From an uncultured Thermomicrobiales bacterium (GTDB lineage Bacteria > Chloroflexota > Chloroflexia > Thermomicrobiales > UBA6265), in NCBI GenBank assembly GCA_902806325.1, contig CADCWE010000235.1, positions 1 through 35,945 of the forward strand: a DNA stretch of 35,945 bases. Reading direction: 5' to 3'. Made by a program: the position numbers and the translations under genes. The notes beneath the pieces are model-generated. The model saw nothing but the letters and a program-made list of their open reading frames with translations. It was not told where the DNA came from and searched no databases. Positions 8,164 through 15,583 of the stretch are shown here, in pieces (the first letter of the stretch is position 1; each line of letters opens with the position of its first letter).

Positions 8164-9039
8164 ATGGAACCGACGTTCTACGCCGACTACTACCGCCACG
8201 AGAACACCCACTGGTGGTTCCGCTGGCGGTTCGACCTGATCACCGGCATCGTCCGGGCGTTGCGCGACGACGCGGCCGGAGAGTTACAGATCCTTGACGC
8301 CGGCTGCGGCACCGGGCAGATGCTCCAGCATCTCGAGCGCTACGGCCGTGCGATCGGAATCGATACCGCCAAGGAAGCGATCCACTACGCAGCCACGCGG
8401 GGCGTGGATCGGCTGGTGCTCGCCTCGGTCGATTGCCTCCCGTTCGCGGACGCGACGTTCGACTGCGTGCTCTCGTTGGACGTGATCGAGCACGTCGCCG
8501 ACGACGCGGCGATGGTCCGTAGCCTCTACGATGCGGTCAAACCCGGCGGTCACCTGATCGTGACGGTGCCGGCGTTCAAGTCTTTGTGGTCCAGTCACGA
8601 CGAGGTGAACTGGCACAAGCGGCGCTACACCGCGTCGGAGTTGCGCCGGTTGGTGGCGGAGACCGGGCTGGAGATCGAGCGCCTGACCTACTGCAACACG
8701 GCGCTCTTCGCGCCGATCTTTGTCGCCCGCAAGATCAAGAACCTGCGCGAACGGCTCTCCCGCAGGCACGCGATGGCCAGGCCCGAGATCTCCGACCTCA
8801 GCGAGTTGCCCCGGCCCGTCAACGAGGCGCTCTATCGCCTCCTCCAGGCCGAAACGCGGCTGATGCGGCGGACGAATCTTCCCGTTGGGGTCTCGCTGCT
8901 GGCCGTGGCGCGGAAACCGCTGCCGGCCGTCGTGGTGGCCGCGGCGCGGACGGACGTGGCCGAACCCTCCGTCGTGGCGCTGGAGCCGATTCCGGTCGCC
9001 CTCCGAGAGCCGGTCGTTGAGGAAGTCGCGGTCGGGTGA
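8164..9039 (+). CDS. Class I SAM-dependent methyltransferase
   Basis: The 291-residue product begins with YRHENTHWWFRWRFDLI, the HWWF.xR leader typical of methyltransferases in glycan and lipid gene sets. SAM motif I follows (ILDAGCGTGQM, residues about 43-53), then an acidic residue after the second strand (IGID), LPFADATFDCVLSLDVIEHV and the post-motif VKPGGHLIVTVPAF, as in Methyltransf_11 proteins. The SHDEVNWHKRRYT segment is shared with that subgroup. The last 40 residues are a low-complexity Val/Pro/Ala tail. The frame is open upstream to 7597 but that part overlaps the glycosyltransferase on the other strand, so I start at the ATG at 8164, where the conserved region begins, with GAGGAAGAGGGA upstream. 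The substrate is unknown. It converges with the TPM gene, leaving ten bases between stops. Confidence 0.88.
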   Translation: MEPTFYADYYRHENTHWWFRWRFDLITGIVRALRDDAAGELQILDAGCGTGQMLQHLERYGRAIGIDTAKEAIHYAATRGVDRLVLASVDCLPFADATFDCVLSLDVIEHVADDAAMVRSLYDAVKPGGHLIVTVPAFKSLWSSHDEVNWHKRRYTASELRRLVAETGLEIERLTYCNTALFAPIFVARKIKNLRERLSRRHAMARPEISDLSELPRPVNEALYRLLQAETRLMRRTNLPVGVSLLAVARKPLPAVVVAAARTDVAEPSVVALEPIPVALREPVVEEVAVG

Positions 9040-9049
9040 GCGCCGGCGG

Positions 9050-10618
9050 TCAATCCCCCGCCGGCGCGGGCATCGGTCGCGGGGATCCCGCGGGCACGGC
9101 GGGGTCCGGGATCCCGAGCGCGGCGGCGTACGCCGAGTCGCGTCCGGTCCACGCGGTACCGCGACCGCGACCCGCCTCGCGCAGCCGGTCCCGGTAGCGG
9201 TGCCAGGGTTGGGCGGCGACCATGCCGTCGACCGACAACACCGGGCGATTGGTTCCCAGTGCGATGGCGACCGCCCCGGATACCGTCAGCGCCCCTGTAG
9301 CGAGGAACCCCCAGGTTTCCCGACCAAGCACCCCGATGACGACCGCGGCGGCGGCGCCGACCAGGGCGCCGGCGCCGAATCGGGTGAGCCGTCGTCGCTC
9401 CCGCTCCGCGCGAAGGTCGAGCCAGCCGTTCGCCGTCGCTTCGTCGCGTAGCGCGGCAATCAGTCCGGGCCAGAAGCGGTCTCGCCGGAGCCGGGCCAGC
9501 GCGGGGGCCGGGACGGTGCGTGCCGCGTCGCCGATCGCGACGGCGTCGAGGGCCGACCAAACGGCTCGCTCGTGCGGCGCGGACGCGGCGTCCGGCTGGC
9601 GCAGCACGATCCGCTCGCCATCGGATTCCGGCTCGAGGTCGAGCGCGGCCCGCGACGCCAGCGCGCGCAACGTCCCTTCGGCGAAGGCACCGGCGTGCCG
9701 GGGGATCGGCCGGTGGACCAGCGTGGCGGCGAGGGCGGGGGCGAGGTCGCCCGGGGTACCGCCTGCCGTCAGCGCCGGGTCCGCCGCGGTCGACCGGGGC
9801 CTTCGCCGCCAAACCACGACGCACCAGGCGATCAGGGCAACAGCGACGATTCCCGCGGTGACGTTCAGCGGCCACCGCGCCGTGGTCGCGGCGGCGCGTT
9901 CGAAGTCACCGGGCGGGTCGTGCGGGAGGGGATTGACCATCACTTCAAGCGTGATGGAATCCAAGCCGGAGTTCAGCCCCTGGGCGACCCGGCCGCGACG
10001 CAGCAGCGGCGCCATCTCCCGGGTATAGATCCCGGCCAAGACCGCGGTCGGCAGCGTCCCGGCCCCGTCCAGCCGGTCTCCGGCGACCAGGGCGACGGAG
10101 CCGTAGCGTTTGTCGCGCGGTCGGGCGTTGAAAAAGATCACCAGGCCGTCGCGGGCCCCAGGTTTTGACTCCACGCCCCAGCGCGCCATCAGGTCGCGGG
10201 CGTCGGCCTCGGTCTCGGCGTAGTTCGCCTGGCGGCTGCGAATAAACACCACCGTCGGGATCCCGAGATCGACGATCCGCCGGGCGCGCTCCTCGATATC
10301 CAGGCGCTGAGACCAAGAGATCGTCGCCGAGCGGTCGTAGACGATCCGGTTGGCGAGCGGTTGGCCGAAGTTATCCGGGAGGGCGGGATCAACACTCGGT
10401 GGCACCGCCGGCGTCGGAGCGGGTCCAAAGCCGCGCCGAGGAGGGCCATTGAACGCGTTTCTGGTCGGCGCGGGTCCGCGTGGATCGATCGGCCCCTCGT
10501 CGTCGACCTCGCCTCGGGCGAGCGACGGCGGCGCCGCCCCGGCCCATGCCGGGATCGCCGCCAGCAGCGCGGTCAGCGCGATCAGGGCAATCGGGAGGGG
10601 GACACGCGAAGCGACCAT
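9050..10618 (-). CDS. Exported TPM-domain membrane protein
   Basis: The 522-residue product has a signal peptide (cleavage plausible after AWA at residue 26), a proline-rich spacer, and a TPM domain at about residues 88-225. Typical pieces are ISWSQRLDIEERARRIVDLG, TVVFIRSRQ and DGLVIFFNARPRDKRYGSVA. A membrane helix (about 250-270) follows, then a cytoplasmic region and a closely spaced helix pair (about 412-455). This layout matches the TPM plus DUF2207-like membrane proteins of Gram-positive bacteria and Chloroflexi. TPM proteins have been linked to photosystem repair in plants and to acid phosphatase activity, but the bacterial role is unsettled. The ATG at 10618 has AAGGGA eight bases upstream and begins the signal peptide. 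It is divergent from the XRE gene. Confidence 0.8.
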   Translation of the reverse strand: MVASRVPLPIALIALTALLAAIPAWAGAAPPSLARGEVDDEGPIDPRGPAPTRNAFNGPPRRGFGPAPTPAVPPSVDPALPDNFGQPLANRIVYDRSATISWSQRLDIEERARRIVDLGIPTVVFIRSRQANYAETEADARDLMARWGVESKPGARDGLVIFFNARPRDKRYGSVALVAGDRLDGAGTLPTAVLAGIYTREMAPLLRRGRVAQGLNSGLDSITLEVMVNPLPHDPPGDFERAAATTARWPLNVTAGIVAVALIAWCVVVWRRRPRSTAADPALTAGGTPGDLAPALAATLVHRPIPRHAGAFAEGTLRALASRAALDLEPESDGERIVLRQPDAASAPHERAVWSALDAVAIGDAARTVPAPALARLRRDRFWPGLIAALRDEATANGWLDLRAERERRRLTRFGAGALVGAAAAVVIGVLGRETWGFLATGALTVSGAVAIALGTNRPVLSVDGMVAAQPWHRYRDRLREAGRGRGTAWTGRDSAYAAALGIPDPAVPAGSPRPMPAPAGD

Positions 10619-10811
10619 GCGGGCGATCCCTTGCCGGTGGCGGCGCGATGAATGGCCGGTCCGGCGACTATAGGCGACGAGCGGCGCTCCGGTCCACGCT
10701 CCGCCGGCGACCGGCCCCGCCTGGGATCGCCAGGCGGTTCCGTTTCGGGTACCGTGCGCGGCAGCACGGCGATGCGGTCGTCACCATCGGTTGGGGCGCG
10801 GGGAACGGGGA

Positions 10812-11177
10812 ATGGGCGCGTTCGGCGAACTTCTGGCGGAACTGCGGCAGGCGGCCAACCTGGGCCAGGGCGCACTCGCCCGCCGCGCCGGGGTCGATCC
10901 GAGCTCGATCTCGCGGTTCGAGGCCGGAACCCGCAATCCCGACCGGGAGATGGTCGAGCGGTTGGCGGAAGCGCTGGGGGTGGACGCGGCGACGCGGGAT
11001 CGGCTCCTCGCCGCCGCCGGCCACCGGCCGCACGACGCGCTGTCGTTGACCGAGGACAAGGTCGTCCGCGATCTGGCGCTGTTCCTGAACGATCAAGCGG
11101 TGCCCGGCGAGGTGCGGGAGCGGCTCCGCGGACTGGTGCGGGCCGCGTTGTCGTTGGCCGACGGGACGCCGCGTTGA
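10812..11177 (+). CDS. XRE-family transcriptional regulator
   Basis: The 121-residue product has an N-terminal Cro/CI-type helix-turn-helix: LLAELRQAANLGQGALARRA, then GVDPSSISRFEAGTRNPDRE with the recognition helix PSSISRFEAG, then a dimer-like VERLAEALGVDAATRDRLL. A helical C-terminus of about 50 residues (EDKVVRDLALFLND...) has no fold that I recognise. I start at the second ATG (10812), directly preceded by GGGGA, rather than the ATG at 10791 that would add seven residues. The gene ends 47 bases before the biotin carboxylase start on the same strand, so the two may be one transcript and the regulator may control fatty-acid or acyl-CoA carboxylation. That link rests only on position. Confidence 0.85.
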   Translation: MGAFGELLAELRQAANLGQGALARRAGVDPSSISRFEAGTRNPDREMVERLAEALGVDAATRDRLLAAAGHRPHDALSLTEDKVVRDLALFLNDQAVPGEVRERLRGLVRAALSLADGTPR

Positions 11178-11224
11178 CCAGACGGGAAGCCGGATCGACG
11201 GGGAGTCGGGGAGGCGGGACGCCG

Positions 11225-13012
11225 GTGGATGGGTTGCCGAAGCGGGTTTTGATCGCCAACCGGGGGGAGATCGCGGTCCGGGTGGCGCGGGCGTGCCGCG
11301 AACTAGGGATCGCCAGCGTGGCGGTCTACGGCGACGGGGAGGAGAGCGCGGTCCACGTCCGCGCCGCCGACGACGCGCACCGGATCGTGCCCACCCCCGA
11401 CGGACCGGCGCTGCCGTACCTGGACGTGGCGGCGCTGGTGGCGGTCGCGGGGCGGGCGGGGGCGGACGCGGTCCACCCCGGCTACGGATTCCTGGCCGAG
11501 CACGCCGGCTTCGCGGAGGCGTGCGCGGCGGCCGGGTTGGTCTTCGTCGGTCCGCCGGCGGCGGCGATCCGGGCGATGGGCGACAAAGTCGCGGCCCGGC
11601 GGATCGCGCTTGGGGCCGGGGTGCCGACGGTGCCGGGTTCGGACGGTCCGGTGGCCTCGGTCGAGGAGGCGGCGGCGTGGGCGGCGCGGCACGGCTATCC
11701 GGTGGCGGTCAAGGCGGCGGGCGGCGGCGGCGGGCGGGGATTCCGGGTCGCGCGGCGCGAAGACGAACTGGCGGACGCGTTTGCCGGCAGCGCCGGAGAA
11801 GCGCGGCGGTCGTTCGCCAACCCGGCGGTCTACTTGGAGCGGTACCTCGACCGGCCACGCCACGTCGAGATCCAGCTCTTCGCCGACGCCCACGGCGCGG
11901 CGGTCTCGCTCGGGGAGCGCGACTGCTCTGTGCAGCGGCGGCACCAAAAGCTGATCGAAGAAGCGCCGTCGCCGGCCGTGGACGCCGAAACCCGGACCGC
12001 CCTGGGAGAGGCGGCGGTCGCGCTGGCGCGGACCGTCGGCTACCGGGGGGCGGGCACGGTCGAGTTTCTCCTCGACGACGACGGCGCGTTCTATTTCCTG
12101 GAGATGAACACACGGATCCAGGTCGAGCACACGGTCACGGAACTGGTGACCGGTTTCGATCTGGTCAAGGAGCAGCTCTTGGTTGCGGCCGGTCGCCCGC
12201 TCTCGTTTCGCGCCGGAGCGATCGCGCCGCGCGGCCACGCCATCGAGTGCCGGATCAACGCCGAGGACCCGGGGCGGGACTTTGCCCCGGCGCCGGGGAC
12301 GGTGACGGGGTACCGCGAACCGGCGGGGTTCGGGGTTCGGATCGACGCGGCGATGGAGGCGGGGGCGGCGATCCTGCCGGCCTACGACTCCTTGATCGCC
12401 AAACTCGTCGTCTGGGGGCGGGACCGGGCGGAGGCGATCGCCCGCGCGGATCGGGCACTGGCCGAGTTCCGCGTCGAGGGGGTGCCGACCACGATCCCGT
12501 TTCACCGCGCGGTGTTGGCGCACCCGGTTTTTCGGGCGGGCGATGCGACGACCGCGTTCCTGACCGACCACCCGGAGGTGATCCCGCCGCCAACCGACGT
12601 CCTCGCCGCCGGCGCCGAAGCGGGTGACGAAGCGGCGCGTGAGCTGGTGGTCGAGGTCGGAGGGCGGCGCCTGGCGGTGCGGGTCTTCGGCGATCCCGCG
12701 GCGGCGAACGGGCGACGACCGCTGGAGCGGACCCCGGCGCGGATTCCGCGGGCGGCGCGAAAACCGGGCGGGGCCGCCAACGGCCGCGGCGACGCCCTGA
12801 TCAGCCCGATCCAGGGCACGGTGGTGCGGGTCAACGTCGCGGTCGGGGACGCGGTCGCCACCGGTCACCTCGTCTGCGTGGTCGAGGCGATGAAGATGGA
12901 GAACGAACTCGTCGCCCACCGGGACGGGGTGGTGCGGGCGTTGGGCGTGACCGAAGGGGCGACGGTCGGGATCGGGGAAACCGTGGCCAACATCGAGGCG
13001 GCGGACGGGTAG
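11225..13012 (+). CDS. Biotin carboxylase-biotin carboxyl carrier fusion (acyl-CoA carboxylase alpha subunit)
   Basis: This subunit carboxylates its own biotin with ATP and bicarbonate; a separate carboxyltransferase then moves the carboxyl to acetyl-, propionyl- or another acyl-CoA. Residues 1-450 are a biotin carboxylase: RVLIANRGEIAVRVARACRE at the start, GYGFLAEHAGFAEAC, the ATP-grasp glycine loop AAGGGGGRGFR, and FLEMNTRIQVEHTVTE with the catalytic Glu/Asn/Arg set. Residues about 520-595 are a biotinyl domain with EAMKMENE; Lys557 carries biotin. At 595 residues it fits AccA3-type alpha subunits. The GTG at 11225 follows GGGGAGG by ten bases. No carboxyltransferase beta gene is nearby, so the acyl substrate cannot be inferred. 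The XRE gene lies just upstream. Confidence 0.95.
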   Translation: MDGLPKRVLIANRGEIAVRVARACRELGIASVAVYGDGEESAVHVRAADDAHRIVPTPDGPALPYLDVAALVAVAGRAGADAVHPGYGFLAEHAGFAEACAAAGLVFVGPPAAAIRAMGDKVAARRIALGAGVPTVPGSDGPVASVEEAAAWAARHGYPVAVKAAGGGGGRGFRVARREDELADAFAGSAGEARRSFANPAVYLERYLDRPRHVEIQLFADAHGAAVSLGERDCSVQRRHQKLIEEAPSPAVDAETRTALGEAAVALARTVGYRGAGTVEFLLDDDGAFYFLEMNTRIQVEHTVTELVTGFDLVKEQLLVAAGRPLSFRAGAIAPRGHAIECRINAEDPGRDFAPAPGTVTGYREPAGFGVRIDAAMEAGAAILPAYDSLIAKLVVWGRDRAEAIARADRALAEFRVEGVPTTIPFHRAVLAHPVFRAGDATTAFLTDHPEVIPPPTDVLAAGAEAGDEAARELVVEVGGRRLAVRVFGDPAAANGRRPLERTPARIPRAARKPGGAANGRGDALISPIQGTVVRVNVAVGDAVATGHLVCVVEAMKMENELVAHRDGVVRALGVTEGATVGIGETVANIEAADG

Positions 13013-13030
13013 TTGGGCGCGGCGGCCGAC

Positions 13031-13343
13031 CTAGTGCCCGCCCCCGGCCAATCGCAATCCGACCACGCCGGCCACGTTCAAGGCCAACGCGACCAGCTTC
13101 AGCGGCGCCTGGGTTTAGCATCCCGACGGCGGCGGTCCCGGCGACGCCGATCCCAGTCCAGATCTCGTGGGCGGTGCCGATCGGGAGGGTTTGGATCGCG
13201 CGGCTCAGCAGAACGAAACCGCCCACCGCGCCGACGGCGAAACCCGAGCGCGGCAAGGGCCGGGCGACGCCGTGACCCTCGTTCGAGCCCGGCGCGAACG
13301 GCACCTCCGATCAACCCGCCAGCACCCGGTACAGCCGAGGCAT
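13031..13343 (-). pseudogene. Broken SMR-family multidrug/guanidinium efflux gene
   Basis: Read on the minus strand, an ATG at 13343 with GGAG seven bases upstream gives MPRLYRVLAG and then an in-frame TGA. The same frame later gives GFAVGAVGGFVLLSRAIQTL followed by PIGTAHEIWTGIGVAGTAAVGM, which is unmistakably helices 2-3 of the small multidrug resistance family (EmrE/SugE/Gdx). After that the frame must shift to give PLKLVALALNVAGVVGLRLA, the last helix, then GGGH and a TAG at 13031. The total of 313 bases is near the normal 315-320. The helix-1 stretch that should hold the essential Glu is scrambled. I see at least two lesions: the helix-1 stop/frameshift and the shift before helix 4. It lies 105 bases downstream of a TetR gene, the usual regulator-transporter pairing. 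Sequencing errors are an alternative explanation. Confidence 0.8.
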
Positions 13344-13387
13344 CGGATCGCTCCTCGCCGAACCGCGCCGAGGTGCCCCGACCACTG

Positions 13388-13403
13388 TGCCGTCCGAACG
13401 GCA
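13388..13403. promoter_or_regulatory. Palindrome upstream of the SMR remnant
   Basis: TGCCGT-CCGA-ACGGCA is a perfect six-base inverted repeat with a four-base spacer. It lies in the 105-base gap between the TetR gene and the broken SMR gene, about 45 bases ahead of the SMR start. It could be a TetR operator, but no promoter boxes around it are clear. Confidence 0.35.
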
Positions 13404-13448
13404 ACGGAACACGAGCGGCTCCCGATTGGGCGGTGGTCGTGGGCCCGT

Positions 13449-14030
13449 CTAGCGCGAGGCCGATTCGGGGGCGGTCAAGCGCAGGAGCGCGGCCAGCAGG
13501 CGGTCGCGGGTCTCGGGGGCGGGCGGAGCGAGGCCGAACGCCTCGGCCAACATCAGCCCGTCGGCGGCCAGGCGGACGACGGCGGCGAGGTCGGGGTCGA
13601 TCCCGTCGTCCTCCAACCGCGCCTGCCAGTCGGCGTAGCGCGCCCGCAGCGGATCGAGCAGGGCCGGGTTGGTGCCGAGGGCGGCGAGGAGGGCGGCGCC
13701 GACGGCAACGGGATCGGCGGGTTGACTGGTCGGCGCGAACGTGGCGCGGACGAAGGCGCGGGTGCGGCGCCCGATGCGGCGGGGATCGGCGGCGGCCTCG
13801 GCGTCCTGCTCGAGGGCGACGGCGTCGGCCAGGCGCTCGACCAGACCGGCGACGAGGGCGTCTTTGCTCGCGAAGTGGTAGAGAACGCCGCCCTTGCTCA
13901 ACCCGGTCTCGCGGGCCACCGCGTCGAGGGTCAGCCGGGCGGCGCCGTCCCTCGCCACGATCCGCTCGGCGGCGGCGAGCAGCCGATCGCGGGTGGCGGC
14001 GCTGGGGCGAGGCTGGGCGGGGTGGGCCAT
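13449..14030 (-). CDS. TetR-family transcriptional repressor
   Basis: The 193-residue product has the N-terminal TetR helix-turn-helix: TRDRLLAAAERIVARDGAAR, then LTLDAVARETGLSKGGVLYH and FASKDALVAGL. The GLSKGGVLYHFASK recognition region is close to that of TetR proteins of the TetR_C-type group that control small efflux pumps. The C-terminal ligand domain is helical and variable, and its inducer cannot be predicted. A promoter at 14037-14065 places the likely transcript start at or next to the ATG, so translation may be leaderless. Downstream on the same strand lies the frame-broken SMR gene, which this repressor probably once controlled; the repressor frame itself is intact. Confidence 0.9.
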   Translation of the reverse strand: MAHPAQPRPSAATRDRLLAAAERIVARDGAARLTLDAVARETGLSKGGVLYHFASKDALVAGLVERLADAVALEQDAEAAADPRRIGRRTRAFVRATFAPTSQPADPVAVGAALLAALGTNPALLDPLRARYADWQARLEDDGIDPDLAAVVRLAADGLMLAEAFGLAPPAPETRDRLLAALLRLTAPESASR

Positions 14031-14036
14031 CGGCGG

Positions 14037-14065
14037 AGCTTACCGCCGGGACGGTCGGTGATCAA
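14037..14065 (-). promoter_or_regulatory. Candidate tetR promoter with palindrome in the spacer
   Basis: On the minus strand TTGATC (14065-14060) is followed after 17 bases by TAAGCT (14042-14037), with only six bases from there to the ATG at 14030. The spacer begins ACCGACCG and, with the next base, ends CCGGCGGT, an imperfect inverted repeat (six of eight pairs) of the size that TetR dimers bind. The -10 match is modest, so this is a candidate only. Confidence 0.4.
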
Positions 14066-14127
14066 CCGGGGATGCCGGACCGCGACCGTACCGCGTCGCC
14101 GCCGGCGCGTCCGCACGCCGTCGCCGG

Positions 14128-14379
14128 TTAGGCCGCTTCCGCCATCGCCGCCGGCAGCTCGTCCACGCCGACGTAGAAGGTGTGGCGGGGGATAAAGGCG
14201 ACGCCGCGGACGGGGAGGGCGGGCGCCTTGGGATCGTTGCCGAGGTCCTCGGCGTCGGCGTTGGAGGTTAGGCAGGCGGCGGGGGGGCGGCCGAACTTCT
14301 CTTGGTAGCGCTCGCTGGCTTCGGCGAGTTTGGCGCGGGCGGGCTTCTTCTTGTCGGGGTCGTACCAGCCGAGAAACAT
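14128..14379 (-). CDS. Uncharacterised 83-residue protein behind an SOS-like promoter
   Basis: The product starts MFLGWYDPDKKKPARAKLAE and continues with a helical ERYQEKFGRPPAACLTSNAD segment, then a beta-like end containing VRGVAFIPRHTFYVGVDEL. Small proteins opening MFLGW(F/Y)D..KK and holding a 'KFG.RP....' motif occur in Chloroflexi; I know of no assigned function. There is no signal peptide or membrane helix, so it should be cytoplasmic. I chose the ATG at 14379 because GGAGGG lies seven bases upstream. A start at 14427 is ruled out in practice because it would overlap the -10 box. The promoter 50-75 bases upstream carries a perfect GAAC-N4-GTTC palindrome between its boxes, so control by LexA is the main clue to its role. 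Confidence 0.8.
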   Translation of the reverse strand: MFLGWYDPDKKKPARAKLAEASERYQEKFGRPPAACLTSNADAEDLGNDPKAPALPVRGVAFIPRHTFYVGVDELPAAMAEAA

Positions 14380-14425
14380 CGTGCTACCCTCCCTCGGTGC
14401 GCGCCGCTCGGTGTGCCACGCCGTC

Positions 14426-14454
14426 ATTATACTAGAACACTAGTTCTAATACAA
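14426..14454 (-). promoter_or_regulatory. Promoter with LexA-type (SOS) box in its spacer
   Basis: On the minus strand TTGTAT (14454-14449) is followed after exactly 17 bases by a perfect TATAAT (14431-14426). The spacer contains the 16-base palindrome TAGAAC-ACTA-GTTCTA (14433-14448 on the plus strand), whose core GAAC-N4-GTTC is the LexA/DinR box of Gram-positive bacteria and Actinobacteria. A repressor bound there would cover the whole promoter. The expected transcript start near 14419 leaves about 40 bases to the ATG at 14379. The boxes and palindrome are plain in the sequence; assignment to LexA is inference from the motif. Confidence 0.72.
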
Positions 14455-14493
14455 GCGGTCCGCACCCGCGGCGGCGCCGCGGGTGCGGACCGC
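14455..14493. repeat. Perfect 18-bp hairpin between divergent genes
   Basis: GCGGTCCGCACCCGCGGC (14455-14472) is exactly complementary to GCCGCGGGTGCGGACCGC (14476-14493) around a three-base GGC loop. It directly abuts the -35 box of the SOS-like promoter and lies upstream of rsmH. There is no T-run on either side, so it is not an ordinary intrinsic terminator; it could insulate the two divergent units, extrude as a cruciform, or be a repeat element. Confidence 0.75.
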
Positions 14494-14569
14494 AACGGTG
14501 CCTAGGAGGCGGCGGCACGGGGGCGTATGCTTCGCGCGACGGAACGGGTCGAGGGAAGGTGGACCAGGC

Positions 14570-15583
14570 ATGGCCGCGGTGCTGACGGCGCCGGTGCCGA
14601 CCGAACGCGAGCGCGGGACTGGCGTGGGGCACCGCCCGGTGTTGTTGGCGGAGGCCTTAGCCGCGCTTGCCGTGCGTCCGGGCGGGCGCTATCTCGACGG
14701 CACCTTCGGCGGCGGCGGGCACACGCGGGCGATCCTGGACGCCAGCGCGCCGGACGGTCGGGTGCTCGCGCTCGACGCGGACCCGGCGGCGGTGGCCCGT
14801 GCCCTGGCGATGGCGCGGGAAGACGGGGATCGCCTCCGCGTCCGGCACGCCAACTTCGCGGCGTTGGCGGCGGTGTGCCAGGAGGAGGGGTTCGCCACCG
14901 TGGACGGGGTGTTCCTCGATCTCGGGTTGTCGTCGTTCCAGCTCGACGAAGCGGAACGCGGCTTCGCCTTCCGCTTCGACGGGCCGCTGGACATGCGGTT
15001 CGACCCCAGCCGGGGCGAACCGGCCGCCGCGCTGGTCAACGGGTTGGCGCCCGAGGCGCTGGCCGATCTGCTGTTCCGCTACGGCGAGGAACCCCGCTCG
15101 CGCCGGATCGCCGCCGCGATCGCCCGCGAGCGGACGACGGCGCCCTTCGCCTCGACCGCCCGCCTCGCCGCCGTCGTCGAGACCGCCCTGGGCGGGCGGC
15201 GTGGGCGCGACACCCACCCCGCGACCCGGACCTTTCAGGCCCTGCGGATCGCGGTCAACGCGGAGCTGGACGTGCTCCCGGTGGCCCTGCGCGGCGCGGT
15301 CGAGGTCTTGCGCCCGGGGGGGCGATTGGCGGTGATCGCGTTCCACTCGCTCGAGGATCGGATCGTCAAGCAGTTCATCGCCGCCGAGAGCGCGGCCTGC
15401 GTCTGCCCGCCGCGCCAGCCGGTCTGTACCTGCGCCCAGGTGCCGCGCCTGCGCAAGCTGCCCGGCAAGGCGATCCGGGCGTCCGCCGAAGAAACGTCGG
15501 CCAACCCGCGGAGCCGGAGCGCGGTGCTGCGCGCGGCGGAACGCCTCCCACGTCCCGACGAGCGCCCGGAGACCGCCCGATGA
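14570..15583 (+). CDS. rsmH: 16S rRNA (cytosine1402-N4)-methyltransferase RsmH (MraW)
   Basis: RsmH methylates N4 of C1402 in the ribosomal decoding centre and is normally the first or second gene of the division/cell-wall cluster. The 337-residue product has the family start GHRPVLLAEALAALAV, the SAM-binding YLDGTFGGGGHTRAILD, VFLDLGLSSFQLDEAERGFA with FRFDGPLDMRFD, and the C-terminal IAFHSLEDRIVKQFI motif. It also has the Cys cluster CVCPPRQPVCTC near residue 285, seen in many RsmH proteins. The ATG at 14570 has AAGGTGG upstream; in-frame starts further upstream add a non-conserved segment. Its stop overlaps the murF start (ATGA). No mraZ precedes it. Confidence 0.96.
   Translation: MAAVLTAPVPTERERGTGVGHRPVLLAEALAALAVRPGGRYLDGTFGGGGHTRAILDASAPDGRVLALDADPAAVARALAMAREDGDRLRVRHANFAALAAVCQEEGFATVDGVFLDLGLSSFQLDEAERGFAFRFDGPLDMRFDPSRGEPAAALVNGLAPEALADLLFRYGEEPRSRRIAAAIARERTTAPFASTARLAAVVETALGGRRGRDTHPATRTFQALRIAVNAELDVLPVALRGAVEVLRPGGRLAVIAFHSLEDRIVKQFIAAESAACVCPPRQPVCTCAQVPRLRKLPGKAIRASAEETSANPRSRSAVLRAAERLPRPDERPETAR

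Noticed and set aside
13013-14131. Plus-strand frame of 372 codons across the SMR/tetR locus
   Set aside because: Arg/Gly/Ser/Pro-rich shadow, antisense to the tetR gene and the SMR remnant; no ribosome site or recognisable domain.
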